A stretch of DNA of 64,000 bases, taken from the NCBI GenBank assembly GCA_035503615.1, contig DATJTI010000060.1, positions 1 to 64,000 of the forward strand, in the 5' to 3' direction. A program made the translations under genes and the position numbers. Below are positions 35,136 to 43,382 of this stretch, piece by piece. The number at the start of each line of letters is the position of its first letter. Position 1 is the first letter of the stretch. The notes under the pieces were generated by a model, which worked only from the letters and a program-made list of their open reading frames with translations, did not search any database and was not told the DNA's origin. Origin of the DNA: AP-15 sp035503615. GTDB lineage: Bacteria; Pseudomonadota; Alphaproteobacteria; ATCC43930; CGMCC-115725.

Positions 35136-36134
35136 ATGCCGGAGCTTTCCAATATCCAGTCGTCGCCGGAAGAGCTCGAACGCTACTATGCGCAGCTGCG
35201 CGCGCAACATGTGACCCCGGCCTGGACCGGCGGCGGCATCAGCAGCGAGCCGCACAGCACGGCGATCCCTCACCTATGGCACTGGCGTAATCTGCGGCCG
35301 CAGGCGATGCGGGCGGCCGAGCTTGTCGGCACCCAACAGGCCGAGCGGCGGGTGCTGCGCCTGACCAACCCCGCGCTCTCCGGTGTCGCCAGCAACACGC
35401 TGGTCGCCAACATCCAGATCGTGATGCCCGGCGAGATCGCCCGGGCGCATCGCCATTCGGCGGCGGCGCTCCGGCTGATCATCGAAGGAACCGGCGGCTA
35501 TACGGTCGTCAATGGCGAGCGTCTGCCGATGTCCCCCGGTGATCTCGTCCTCACACCCAACTGGACATGGCACGACCATGCCAACGATACCGATGCGCCG
35601 ATGATCTGGCTCGATGGGCTCGACACTCCGCTGGTGCGGATGCTGGAAGCCGGGTTCTACGAGGAGTATCACCGCGAGCGGCAAGAATATGGCGCGGGCG
35701 TCGGCGATGATGCGGGCGTCGGGCGATCACGCTGGCATTATCCGATGTCGGAGATGCGCGCTGCGCTCGAACGCCTGGCCACCACCAATTCCGGCGATGC
35801 GCACGACGGCATCATCCTCGAATACAAGAACCGGCAAACGGGCGGCCCGGTGATGCCGACCATCGCCTGCTGGATGCAAATGCTGCGTCCCGGCGAGAGG
35901 ATTCGGGCGCGGCGCCGGGTCTGCTGCACCAACTATCACGTGGTCGAGGGCTCGGGGTTCTCGGTCGTGGGCGGAACGCGGCTCGACTGGGAAGAGAAGG
36001 ACGTGTTCACGGTGCCGATCTGGACCTTCGAGGAGCACGTCAACAGCGGCGACCGGCCGGCCTTCCTGTTCAGCTTCAATGATGCGCCGGTCATGAAGGC
36101 GTTGAGCCTCTACCGCGCGGAGGCTCAGGCCTAG
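35136..36134 (+). CDS. Gentisate 1,2-dioxygenase-like bicupin
   Basis: A 332-residue double-cupin Fe(II) dioxygenase. The first cupin holds the metal ligands in ARAHRHSAAALRLIIEG (two His) and in TPNWTWHDHAND. The second cupin, beginning GPVMPTIACWMQMLRPGE, has arginine and cysteine where histidines would bind metal, so only the first is active, as in the gentisate/1-hydroxy-2-naphthoate dioxygenases. The strong GGAGGGAGGA site precedes the ATG. The substrate is likely a hydroxylated aromatic acid. Confidence 0.87.
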   Translation: MPELSNIQSSPEELERYYAQLRAQHVTPAWTGGGISSEPHSTAIPHLWHWRNLRPQAMRAAELVGTQQAERRVLRLTNPALSGVASNTLVANIQIVMPGEIARAHRHSAAALRLIIEGTGGYTVVNGERLPMSPGDLVLTPNWTWHDHANDTDAPMIWLDGLDTPLVRMLEAGFYEEYHRERQEYGAGVGDDAGVGRSRWHYPMSEMRAALERLATTNSGDAHDGIILEYKNRQTGGPVMPTIACWMQMLRPGERIRARRRVCCTNYHVVEGSGFSVVGGTRLDWEEKDVFTVPIWTFEEHVNSGDRPAFLFSFNDAPVMKALSLYRAEAQA

Positions 36135-36171
36135 CCGCTGGCGCACCGTACCGCGCCCAGCGGCACCACGT

Positions 36172-36327
36172 CGACGCGGCCTGGACCGGATCGCCGGCGA
36201 TATTCGGGCATTTGCCGCGATCGGCGTGCACGAGCTGATCTTTGACTGCCCCGGCCAATCCATCGCCGAGAGCATCGAACGCCCGCAATGGTTCGCCACT
36301 GAGGTGATCCCGCTGGTCACGGACTGA
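36172..36327 (+). pseudogene. C-terminal remnant of an LLM-class flavin-dependent oxidoreductase
   Basis: In frame with a TGA at 36325-36327 the DNA reads LDRIAGDIRAFAAIGVHELI, then FDCPGQSIAESIERPQWFAT and EVIPLV. This is the typical last about 45 residues of luciferase-like monooxygenases. No start codon or earlier part of the gene is present; the frame upstream enters the end of the cupin gene and loses similarity. It occupies most of the 358-base gap between the cupin and VOC genes. It probably records a deletion of a monooxygenase gene. Confidence 0.6.
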
Positions 36328-36492
36328 AGTGCCGGACCACTGGCAGCGCCGCGCCGCATGATCTGGACCGGGGCCGGCTTCACATGGTTGATCGCGCCGA
36401 TGGCCCGATCATATTGAGGCCAGCCTGCGAGCCACGGACGGCTGATCGGGCGGTGGCGGTGGGCAACGCGGACACAACGAGGAGAATTCGGA

Positions 36493-36879
36493 ATGTTCAG
36501 CCATGTCATGGTCGGAAGCAACGACATCGCGCGGTCGAAGAAATTCTACGATGCGCTGTTTGTCGCGATCGGCGGCAAGCCCGGCACCGAGGACGCCAGA
36601 GGCCGGCTGATCTACGCGCATAATGGCGGTCGTTTCATGGTGTCCAAACCGATCGACGGCAGGCCGGCGACCCATGCCAATGGCGGCACCATCGGCTTCT
36701 CGATGAGCGACGCGAAGCAGGCCGAGGCATGGCACAAAGCCGGTATCGCCAATGGCGGCACGACGATCGAGGATCCGCCCGGCCTGCGCCAAGGGGCCGC
36801 CGGTGCCACATATCTCGCCTATCTTCGCGATCCCGATGGCAACAAGCTGTGCGCGCTGCATCGCATGCCGGCTGCCTGA
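36493..36879 (+). CDS. VOC (glyoxalase/bleomycin-resistance fold) protein
   Basis: A 128-residue single vicinal-oxygen-chelate domain. FSHVMVGSNDIARSKKFYDA carries the first metal-ligand position, and AYLRDPDGNKLCALHRM is the typical end. Family members bind a divalent metal and act on diverse small molecules, so the substrate is open. A GAGGAGAATTCGG element precedes the ATG. It stands between the cupin gene and the convergent hydroxyacid dehydrogenase. Confidence 0.85.
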   Translation: MFSHVMVGSNDIARSKKFYDALFVAIGGKPGTEDARGRLIYAHNGGRFMVSKPIDGRPATHANGGTIGFSMSDAKQAEAWHKAGIANGGTTIEDPPGLRQGAAGATYLAYLRDPDGNKLCALHRMPAA

Positions 36880-37031
36880 TTATCAGCCGGTCGACGCTGG
36901 GGGCCGTCCTTTCGGACGGTCCTTCGCGCGAATGGTGTGGTCGGCCCCGAAAGCTGCGCCTGCCCGTCGCCAACCCGCCCGCGATCGGCCTCTTGCCCGG
37001 ACCTTAGCGACCGGACCTTAGCGGCCGGACC

Positions 37032-37949
37032 TCAGCGACCGGTGGCGGCGATGCGGCGGCAATGGTCGAGCGCCGCAGCGATCAGATTGTCGCTCGCTTC
37101 GGGGGTCCGGAACGCGGAATGGGCGCTGAGCGTCACGTTTTCGAGCGTGGTCAAGACATGGCCCGCCGGCAGCGGCTCGACGGCGAAGACATCGAGCCCG
37201 GCATGACGCATCCGGCCCGAGCGCAGTGCCGCGATCATCGCCGCCTCATCCACCAGCGCGCCGCGCGCCGTATTGACCAGGATGACCCCCGGCTTCATCG
37301 CGGCAATGCGCTCGGCTGACAGGAAGCCCCGGGTTTCATCGGTCAGCAGCAGATGCAGCGAGACGACGTCGCTTTGTGCCAGCACCTGTTCGAGCGGTGC
37401 GAATTCGACGCCGGGATGGGTTCGCGGGCTGCGGTTCCAGGCGATCACCTTGAGACCGCAGCCGAGCGCCAGGCGCGCGACCTCGGCGGCGACACCGCCA
37501 AAACCGATGAGCCCCAGCGTCTTGCCGGTGAGCTGGACGGCGTCGATGCGCAGCCATTGACCGGCGCGCATCCCGCGATCCATTCGCACGAGGCTTCTGG
37601 CCGACGCCCACATCAGCGCGATGGCGCACTCGGCCACCGCGGTGTCGCCATAGCCCTTGATGATGTGGACGGCGATGCTGAGCCCGGCGAGCTCTTCCGG
37701 GTTCATATAGCTGCGCGCCCCGGTGCCGAGGAAAACGACGTGCCCCAGGCCGCGGCACTGCGCGGCGAGCGGCGTCGGCAAAGGGGTGTGGTCGATGATC
37801 GCGATCTCGGCGTCGCCGAGGATGGCAGGAAGGGCATCGGGCCGCACATCGGGATCACGGTTGATCGCGATCGGCGGATCTCCGTCACGCCGCAGCTTTT
37901 CGGTGATCGCGGCGAGGGTGTCGTTGGCGTCGACAAAGACCGCGCGCAT
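37032..37949 (-). CDS. D-2-hydroxyacid dehydrogenase, NAD(P)-dependent
   Basis: A 305-residue oxidoreductase. The Rossmann motif is GKTLGLIGFGGVAAEVA, followed by the catalytic Arg in VNTARGALVDE, the Glu in VFAVEPLP and the His in LSAHSAFRTPE. It reduces 2-oxo acids or oxidises D-2-hydroxy acids; the N-terminal substrate domain does not reveal which. The ATG at 37949 is chosen over one 12 codons earlier because the protein then opens MRAVFVDAND. It is followed at its 3' side by the convergent VOC gene. Confidence 0.87.
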   Translation of the reverse strand: MRAVFVDANDTLAAITEKLRRDGDPPIAINRDPDVRPDALPAILGDAEIAIIDHTPLPTPLAAQCRGLGHVVFLGTGARSYMNPEELAGLSIAVHIIKGYGDTAVAECAIALMWASARSLVRMDRGMRAGQWLRIDAVQLTGKTLGLIGFGGVAAEVARLALGCGLKVIAWNRSPRTHPGVEFAPLEQVLAQSDVVSLHLLLTDETRGFLSAERIAAMKPGVILVNTARGALVDEAAMIAALRSGRMRHAGLDVFAVEPLPAGHVLTTLENVTLSAHSAFRTPEASDNLIAAALDHCRRIAATGR

Positions 37950-38024
37950 TGCTCTGTTACCTGTCACGGCCGCTTTCTGATCCACGGCCGAACACCGCCG
38001 GACAGCGCGCCTGCGTCCTGGTGT

Positions 38025-38669
38025 TCACCGCCGTTCGGCGAGGATGTGCCAGTGCCAGGAGCCGGAACGGCGCTGCTCCGTCTGGCTCAGCGACAAAAGC
38101 TCGAAACCGGCGAGCAGTGCGGCCAGGCCAGTCAAGTCGCAGTAGTAATGTGGGTGCGCCTTCTCTTCGCTGCCGCGGATGAAGGTGTCGGGTGCCACCG
38201 CTCGGCCGCGGCCGAATTGCGCATCGCGTTTCGACAGCATCGTGCCCTGGTACAGCGCGCCGGGCCTGAGCACGCGCCAGATTTCGGCGAGGCGGCGGCC
38301 GACATCGCCCATCGTCCCGTGAAAAATCACATTCCACGACAACACATAGTCGAAGCTTTGATCAGCGAAAGGCAGCGCGTCGGCGTCGGCCTGGCGCAGG
38401 TCCAGCCGGAGGCCGCGTGCGGCCGCCTCGGATCGGGTGAAGTCGAGACCGGCCGCGGCGCCGTCGATCGCCGCGACGGCGAAGCCCTGCTCGGCGAGAA
38501 AGAGCGCGTGCCGGCCGACACCGCAGCCGAGGTCGAGCACCTGCTGCACGCCGCGCGCTTTCAGCATCGGCACCAGTGTTGCCACGGCCGGGTCCGGCTT
38601 GAGCCAGTCGGCTCGGCCCTGCGGCGTCGCCCATCGCTCGTCCCACGCCTCGATCGCCGTCGCCGTCAT
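38025..38669 (-). CDS. Class I SAM-dependent methyltransferase (TehB/UbiE-like)
   Basis: A 214-residue methyltransferase. Motif I is VLDLGCGVGRHALFLAEQG, then AIDGAAAGLDFTR, the acidic ADALPFADQSFDYVLSWNVIFH and RVLRPGALYQGT. Motifs fit small-molecule methyltransferases; the substrate is unknown. The start at 38669 follows GGGGGGCAG. It is divergent from the Rieske oxygenase across a 267-base region with direct repeats, and 75 bases upstream of the hydroxyacid dehydrogenase gene on the same strand. Confidence 0.85.
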   Translation of the reverse strand: MTATAIEAWDERWATPQGRADWLKPDPAVATLVPMLKARGVQQVLDLGCGVGRHALFLAEQGFAVAAIDGAAAGLDFTRSEAAARGLRLDLRQADADALPFADQSFDYVLSWNVIFHGTMGDVGRRLAEIWRVLRPGALYQGTMLSKRDAQFGRGRAVAPDTFIRGSEEKAHPHYYCDLTGLAALLAGFELLSLSQTEQRRSGSWHWHILAERR

Positions 38670-38697
38670 CTGCCCCCCGCTGTCTCGACTGTTCCGC

Positions 38698-38742
38698 CTG
38701 TCGTAAGCGCCCAGTATCATAAGCGGCCTGTATCATAAGCGG
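38698..38742. promoter_or_regulatory. Direct repeats in a divergent promoter (possible operator)
   Basis: The sequence gtatcataagcgg occurs at 38714-38726 and 38730-38742, spaced 16 bases start to start. A degenerate copy (gtcgtaagcg) begins at 38700. The region separates the divergently transcribed methyltransferase and Rieske oxygenase genes. Phased repeats of this kind suit a DNA-binding regulator, but none has been identified for them. Confidence 0.4.
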
Positions 38743-38936
38743 GAAATATCCGGGCGCGAGCCGGAAATAGCCTGTTCCTGGCGCGGATGGCGGGGCCGGG
38801 TCCGATCGCCGCGCGAGCCCGGCGACCAGGAGACGCGATGCCCGTCGCGGCCTCGCCGACGAGCAATTTGCGCAGGTGCTGGCGTGGCCGAAGCACCGGC
38901 AATAACATGCGCGCAGCTGATCTGGAGGAGAAGGCA

Positions 38937-40325
38937 ATGGCGACGGCGGGCAGGGGATATCGGCCGGGCCTGGTCGATCTCGACCGAGGGCGAATCAGCC
39001 GCGAAATCTTTGTCAGCGACGAGATCTACGCGGAAGAGCAGGAGCGGCTGTTTGCCCGCGCCTGGCTCTTTGTCGGCCATGAGAGCCAGATCCCGAACCC
39101 CGGCGATTTCTTTGTCTCGGGCATGGGCGAGGAAAGCGTGATCCTGTGCCGCGACCGCGCCGGCCAGATCCATGTGTTCCTCAATTCCTGCCGGCATCGC
39201 GGCATGAAGGTGTGCCGCTATGACGAGGGCAACACCCCGGTCTTCACCTGCCCCTATCACGGCTGGAGCTATGCGAGCGACGGCAAGCTGGTCGGCGTGC
39301 CGTATTTTCGCGAGGCCTATCATTCGACGCTCGACCGCGCGCAATGGGGGCTGGTCGAGGTCGCACAGCTTTGCAACTACAAGGGCTCGATCTGGGCCAA
39401 TTGGGACAAGGCGGCGCCATCCTTCGAGGAATATCTCGGCGATTTTGCGCATTATCTCGACCTGACCGTCAACAGCTGGGATGGCGGCGACGGCGGCATC
39501 GAAATTCTCGGCGGGATCCAGAAATGGCTCATTCCATGCAACTGGAAATTCCCGGCGGAGAATTTCTGTGGCGACAGCTATCACAACATTAGTCACCGCT
39601 CGGTTGATCTCGCCGGCATCGGCCCGTCGGGCAGTGGCCGGCGCGATATGCAGGAGCGGATCATGGCGCGCCGGCTGCAGGTGTCGCTTTATGAGCGCGG
39701 CCATCAGACCGGAATTTATGTGATGCCGCAAGGCGAGCCGACCCCGCCCGCCTATGCCCATTCGCCGGTCGTCTCGGAATATTTCCGGCATTGCGAGGAA
39801 GAGCGGCGCCGGCGCCATGGCGAATGGGGTCGGGTCATCGGCAGTCCCGGCGAGGTCTTTCCCAATATCGCGCTGCATCCGCGCCAGCCGCGCACGATCG
39901 CGGTGTGGCACCCGCGCGGCGCCCACCAGACCGAATGCTGGCGTTGGTATTTCGTCGACAAGGCCGCACCGCCCGAGGTCAAGGATTTCCTGCGCGATTA
40001 TTACATCCGCTATTCCGGTCCCGGTGGCATGACCGAGCAGGATGACATGGAAAACTGGAACTACGCCCATGCCGCGAGCCGCGGTGTCATCGCCCGCCGC
40101 CACCCCTACAGCTATGAGCAAGGGCAGGGCTACGAAACCGCGAATTACGAATGGCAGGGGCTGCGCATCCCCGGTACGGTGATGGACATCACCGAAGCCA
40201 AATCGAGCGAGCACAATCTCAGAAACCTCTACCGTCGCTGGGCCGAATTTATGGAGGCCCCAAGCTGGGACCAACTCGCCACCTGGCGCCGGGCCGGGGC
40301 CGGTATCGTGCAGGCCGCCGAATGA
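38937..40325 (+). CDS. Rieske aromatic-ring-hydroxylating oxygenase, alpha subunit
   Basis: A 462-residue terminal oxygenase. The Rieske [2Fe-2S] ligands are Cys85, His87, Cys105 and His108 (CRHRGMKVC and CPYHGW). The mononuclear iron is bound by the motif GDSYHNISH (His216 and His220, with bridging Asp213) and a later acidic residue. The ATG at 38937 has an excellent GGAGGAGAAGG site; an ATG nine codons upstream is poorer. No beta subunit, ferredoxin or reductase is adjacent. Only a small coupled gene follows, so the electron chain must be encoded elsewhere. Confidence 0.93.
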   Translation: MATAGRGYRPGLVDLDRGRISREIFVSDEIYAEEQERLFARAWLFVGHESQIPNPGDFFVSGMGEESVILCRDRAGQIHVFLNSCRHRGMKVCRYDEGNTPVFTCPYHGWSYASDGKLVGVPYFREAYHSTLDRAQWGLVEVAQLCNYKGSIWANWDKAAPSFEEYLGDFAHYLDLTVNSWDGGDGGIEILGGIQKWLIPCNWKFPAENFCGDSYHNISHRSVDLAGIGPSGSGRRDMQERIMARRLQVSLYERGHQTGIYVMPQGEPTPPAYAHSPVVSEYFRHCEEERRRRHGEWGRVIGSPGEVFPNIALHPRQPRTIAVWHPRGAHQTECWRWYFVDKAAPPEVKDFLRDYYIRYSGPGGMTEQDDMENWNYAHAASRGVIARRHPYSYEQGQGYETANYEWQGLRIPGTVMDITEAKSSEHNLRNLYRRWAEFMEAPSWDQLATWRRAGAGIVQAAE

Positions 40326-40525
40326 GCGAACTCGTCAACACCCGGCTGCTGACCCCCGGTACGCGGATCGTGCTGGTCGATGGTGCGGTGGCCGAGGTGG
40401 TGTCGAACCCGCAGGATGGCGTATGGGTGTTCGCACGCTATCTCTCCTCGCCAACCGATCCCTCGGTCGTCGGCAGCGAGGAGATGATCTTTGCTCAGGA
40501 CATCGCCGACATCACCGCGTCTTGA
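40322..40525 (+). CDS. Small protein coupled to the Rieske oxygenase
   Basis: A 67-residue protein whose ATG overlaps the oxygenase stop (ATGA), so translation is coupled. It reads SELVNTRLLTPGTRIVLVDG, then AVAEVVSNPQDGVWVFARYL and ends FAQDIADITAS. Mostly beta in appearance, without cysteines, so not a ferredoxin. I do not recognise the family. Position suggests a dedicated accessory or stabilising partner of the oxygenase. Confidence 0.7.
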   Translation: MSELVNTRLLTPGTRIVLVDGAVAEVVSNPQDGVWVFARYLSSPTDPSVVGSEEMIFAQDIADITAS

Positions 40526-40633
40526 TAATTCTGCGAGGGAATGGCCGAGCGGAGGGGGCCGGGCGGCCGCGCGCCCGTCCCCGCTCCGACGCCGCGGAGA
40601 GGGACGAGTTTGCGTTATTAAAGGTTCAGCTGC

Positions 40634-41782
40634 TCAAGCCTGCTTGAAAAAGCGCGCGGCATTATCCCAGAGCAGCTTCTTTTTGGTTTCGTCTTTCAGG
40701 CTTTGCCACGCCAGGATGTTGTCCACCGAATTCGGAAACTGGCACTCCGAATGCGGATAGTCGGACGCATACATCAGGACTTGATCACCCAAGAAGCCGG
40801 TAACATGGTTGTACATGTCCTCGCCTTCATGGTGTTCGATGCTGCAAAAGAACCGGCCGCTGGACATGTATTCGCTGGGCTTCATCTTCAAATCGGCAGT
40901 GCCGCCGACATAGACGGCCTGCTCGTCGAGCCGTCGGGCCCAGAACGGCAGCCAGCCGAACCCGCCTTCGAGCACTCCCATGCGCAAGGTCGGGAAGCGA
41001 TCGAACAGGCCGCCGCCGATAAACGACGCGACAAAACGCATTGCTCCCCAAGGGTGCGCGGCGGCGCGGCCGATGAAGATGTTTTCCCACAGATCGAGGT
41101 AGCCCGGATAATAAGGCGGGTTCCAGGTGAAGCTGTGATTGGCGATCGGCAAATCGTGCTCGGCGGCGGCTTCCCAGATCGGGTAGAGGTCGGGGTGGTC
41201 GGCCGGCATGTCCTTGGCGAGCAACGGCAGCACCGCCACCGCCCATTTCGACTTGCCCCATTCGCGGATTTCCCGCACCGCCTCGGGCACGACCCGCGAC
41301 GAGGCGACGATCAGGCTCTTGAGCCGATCGGGGTGGTCGGCGGTGAAATCGGCCATGTGGCGGTGATAGGCGCGGATCATCCCGACTTCGAGCGCCGGAT
41401 CGTCGAGACCGACAACACTGAGCCACGATGTCGGGATCAGGAAATGGGTGTCGACGCCTTCCTCATTCATGTCGGCGACGCGGTTGGCCGGCTGATCGTC
41501 CTGGATCCCCGGGCGCGGCAGTTTGGTACCCCGCCACCGCGTCTCGCGCCCGGTGAAGCTGTCGGCCGGCGCCTTCTCGCCCAACACCCGGCGGTAGTAT
41601 TTGGTGCCGACGCGATACTGGTGCACCGGGTTGCCGCCGTCGGCCGACTGCCCGCTCGGCAGGCGGTACGGCGCCAGTTCCGGCAGCCGGGCACGAAAGC
41701 TCGGATCGACATAGCGGTCCAGCACCTCGGCCGCCGGGTTGACGTGGGTGTCGGAATCGTAAGCGCGATAGCCGTTTCTCAT
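40634..41782 (-). CDS. Amidohydrolase family 2 (ACMSD-like) protein
   Basis: A 382-residue TIM-barrel metal hydrolase resembling the protein at 7607-8719. The N-terminal metal motif is DSDTHVNPAAE (Asp11, His13), mid-barrel His residues are in PIANHSFTWN, and the late motif is MYASDYPHSECQFP. The ATG at 41782 is preceded by GGGGAAGGAGAGG. It is convergent with the Rieske oxygenase pair, so they share a catabolic neighbourhood but not a transcript. Likely substrates are aromatic or carboxylated intermediates. Confidence 0.86.
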   Translation of the reverse strand: MRNGYRAYDSDTHVNPAAEVLDRYVDPSFRARLPELAPYRLPSGQSADGGNPVHQYRVGTKYYRRVLGEKAPADSFTGRETRWRGTKLPRPGIQDDQPANRVADMNEEGVDTHFLIPTSWLSVVGLDDPALEVGMIRAYHRHMADFTADHPDRLKSLIVASSRVVPEAVREIREWGKSKWAVAVLPLLAKDMPADHPDLYPIWEAAAEHDLPIANHSFTWNPPYYPGYLDLWENIFIGRAAAHPWGAMRFVASFIGGGLFDRFPTLRMGVLEGGFGWLPFWARRLDEQAVYVGGTADLKMKPSEYMSSGRFFCSIEHHEGEDMYNHVTGFLGDQVLMYASDYPHSECQFPNSVDNILAWQSLKDETKKKLLWDNAARFFKQA

Positions 41783-41910
41783 CCTGCCTCTCCTTCCCCT
41801 CGACGCTCGCCGGCCTCCGCGACGCTCGCCGGCGCATTCATTCTTTGACCGTCCCATCATAGAAGTGGTGCCGAATGTTGTCGATGGTCGGGGACGGAAT
41901 CGGGAAGGAG

Positions 41911-43341
41911 CTAGCGGACAACGCGATCGGCGCCGTGGTGGGTTCTCCTCGGTGCGGTGCCGCTGGCTGCGAGGTATATCGCCTTGTTGGTTTCGATGTT
42001 GTAGGCGAGCGGGTGCCGGCGCGCTGGATATTGTGGGCGGGCGACGATGCGGGCGGCCAATTCAAGATGATTACCGATGTCAAAGTATTCGATCGCGTTC
42101 TTGTGATAGCGGCCGAATTGCAAAAAGGTATGCGTGCGGGAGGCGATCACCCGGCTGCCGAGTTCGAGCGCTTGAGAAATCGGACCTGAGGAAGATTGTC
42201 CAACCTCAAGATACGGGAAGACCACGACATCGCAAATCGCCATGCCCGAAAGAAATTCGGCGTCGCTGGTGGCACCGAGGAAATGGATTCTTTGCGATAA
42301 ATCTTTGGGATGGCCGATCAGCAGATCGCGCATCGACGCGTCGACCGCAACCGACACCGTCGGCCCGGCGCGCCCGGCACCGGCCCGCATCCGCTCGGCG
42401 ATATTGGTATCGACATAACCGGCATCGAACAACAGCGAAAGCACCGGGTCGATCGGCTGGTGTGCCTTGATTTCATTCGGATGCACCCCGCCAAAAATCA
42501 GCAGATGGTAATTCTTGGGCAAATGATGCAACGCGCGAATGACCGTATCGAAGCCCTTGTATCGGCCGAGAAAGCCGAAGATTCCAACCAGCTGGGCATC
42601 TGGTGGGACCCCGTCCAGCAACGGAAACTGGTCACGGGAAGCGGTGCGGCGGATCTCATCAGCTTCGTCTTCGCCGAGAAAGGACAGCGGATGATCGTAG
42701 ACGTTGCGCAATCCGTGGACATATCTCATATGCCACTGTTCGCGGCGCGTATGGACGATGATCGCGACCGGTTTCAGCCGCTGCGCGCGGCGCAGATGCG
42801 TCGCGATGCCGGCGGATAACAGGTGGGCGCGATTATATGCACCCCGCAGGCTGATCGCCTTGCCGAAATTGAGCTTGAAGAGCTCGCGACAGAAGGTCTT
42901 GAAGTTGAATTCCTCGGCCTCGAACACGGTGTGAAACGTGACCGAAAGCCGCGGTGCGGCGCGGGCGAGCCAGGTGAAGCGACGAAAGATGTCGCGGCAG
43001 TTGCGCCCGAGGGTGCCATGCTCCAGTTGCAGGTTGACGGCGTCGAACTCCCTGATTTCCCGGCAGATCTCCTGGATATGGCGATCGGCGTAGCGGCGCA
43101 CCCGCGTGTGGGTCGAGCGCAGCAGAAACTGGTTCAAATCAAACACCGTGATATCGAACGCTTCGGCCAGCTGCTTTTCGAGACTGCGCGAATAGGCGGC
43201 GATCCCACACAGATCGCTATACGTCGAGATCAGCGCGAGTCGCGGGCGGGCCGGCGGGCGCAGGGCGACAAACGGCGGCGCGCGGACAGAGCCGCCGGGG
43301 AACAGCAAGGGTCCACTTGTCTTGAACTCGACACTGGCCAT
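41911..43341 (-). CDS. GT-B fold glycosyltransferase of the capsule operon
   Basis: A 476-residue protein with two Rossmann-like halves. The N-terminal acceptor half begins PRLALISTYSDLCGIAAYSR. The donor half has VGIFGFLGRYKGFDTVIRAL, then RIHFLGATSDAEF and the terminal EX7E-like region QSSSGPISQALELGSRVIAS, as in GT4 enzymes. It presumably adds a sugar to the exported polysaccharide or its lipid anchor. It is the last gene of the export operon, 41 bases after the KpsE-like gene. The donor and acceptor are not deducible. Confidence 0.8.
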   Translation of the reverse strand: MASVEFKTSGPLLFPGGSVRAPPFVALRPPARPRLALISTYSDLCGIAAYSRSLEKQLAEAFDITVFDLNQFLLRSTHTRVRRYADRHIQEICREIREFDAVNLQLEHGTLGRNCRDIFRRFTWLARAAPRLSVTFHTVFEAEEFNFKTFCRELFKLNFGKAISLRGAYNRAHLLSAGIATHLRRAQRLKPVAIIVHTRREQWHMRYVHGLRNVYDHPLSFLGEDEADEIRRTASRDQFPLLDGVPPDAQLVGIFGFLGRYKGFDTVIRALHHLPKNYHLLIFGGVHPNEIKAHQPIDPVLSLLFDAGYVDTNIAERMRAGAGRAGPTVSVAVDASMRDLLIGHPKDLSQRIHFLGATSDAEFLSGMAICDVVVFPYLEVGQSSSGPISQALELGSRVIASRTHTFLQFGRYHKNAIEYFDIGNHLELAARIVARPQYPARRHPLAYNIETNKAIYLAASGTAPRRTHHGADRVVR

Positions 43342-43382
43342 GTTCGTCTCGCTCTCGCCGGCTGGGCCTGCGCGGCCGCCGT

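Noticed and set aside
40526..40633. Terminator between the Rieske pair and the second amidohydrolase
   Set aside because: GC-rich palindromic bits are present, but I could not define a clean stem with a loop or T tract.
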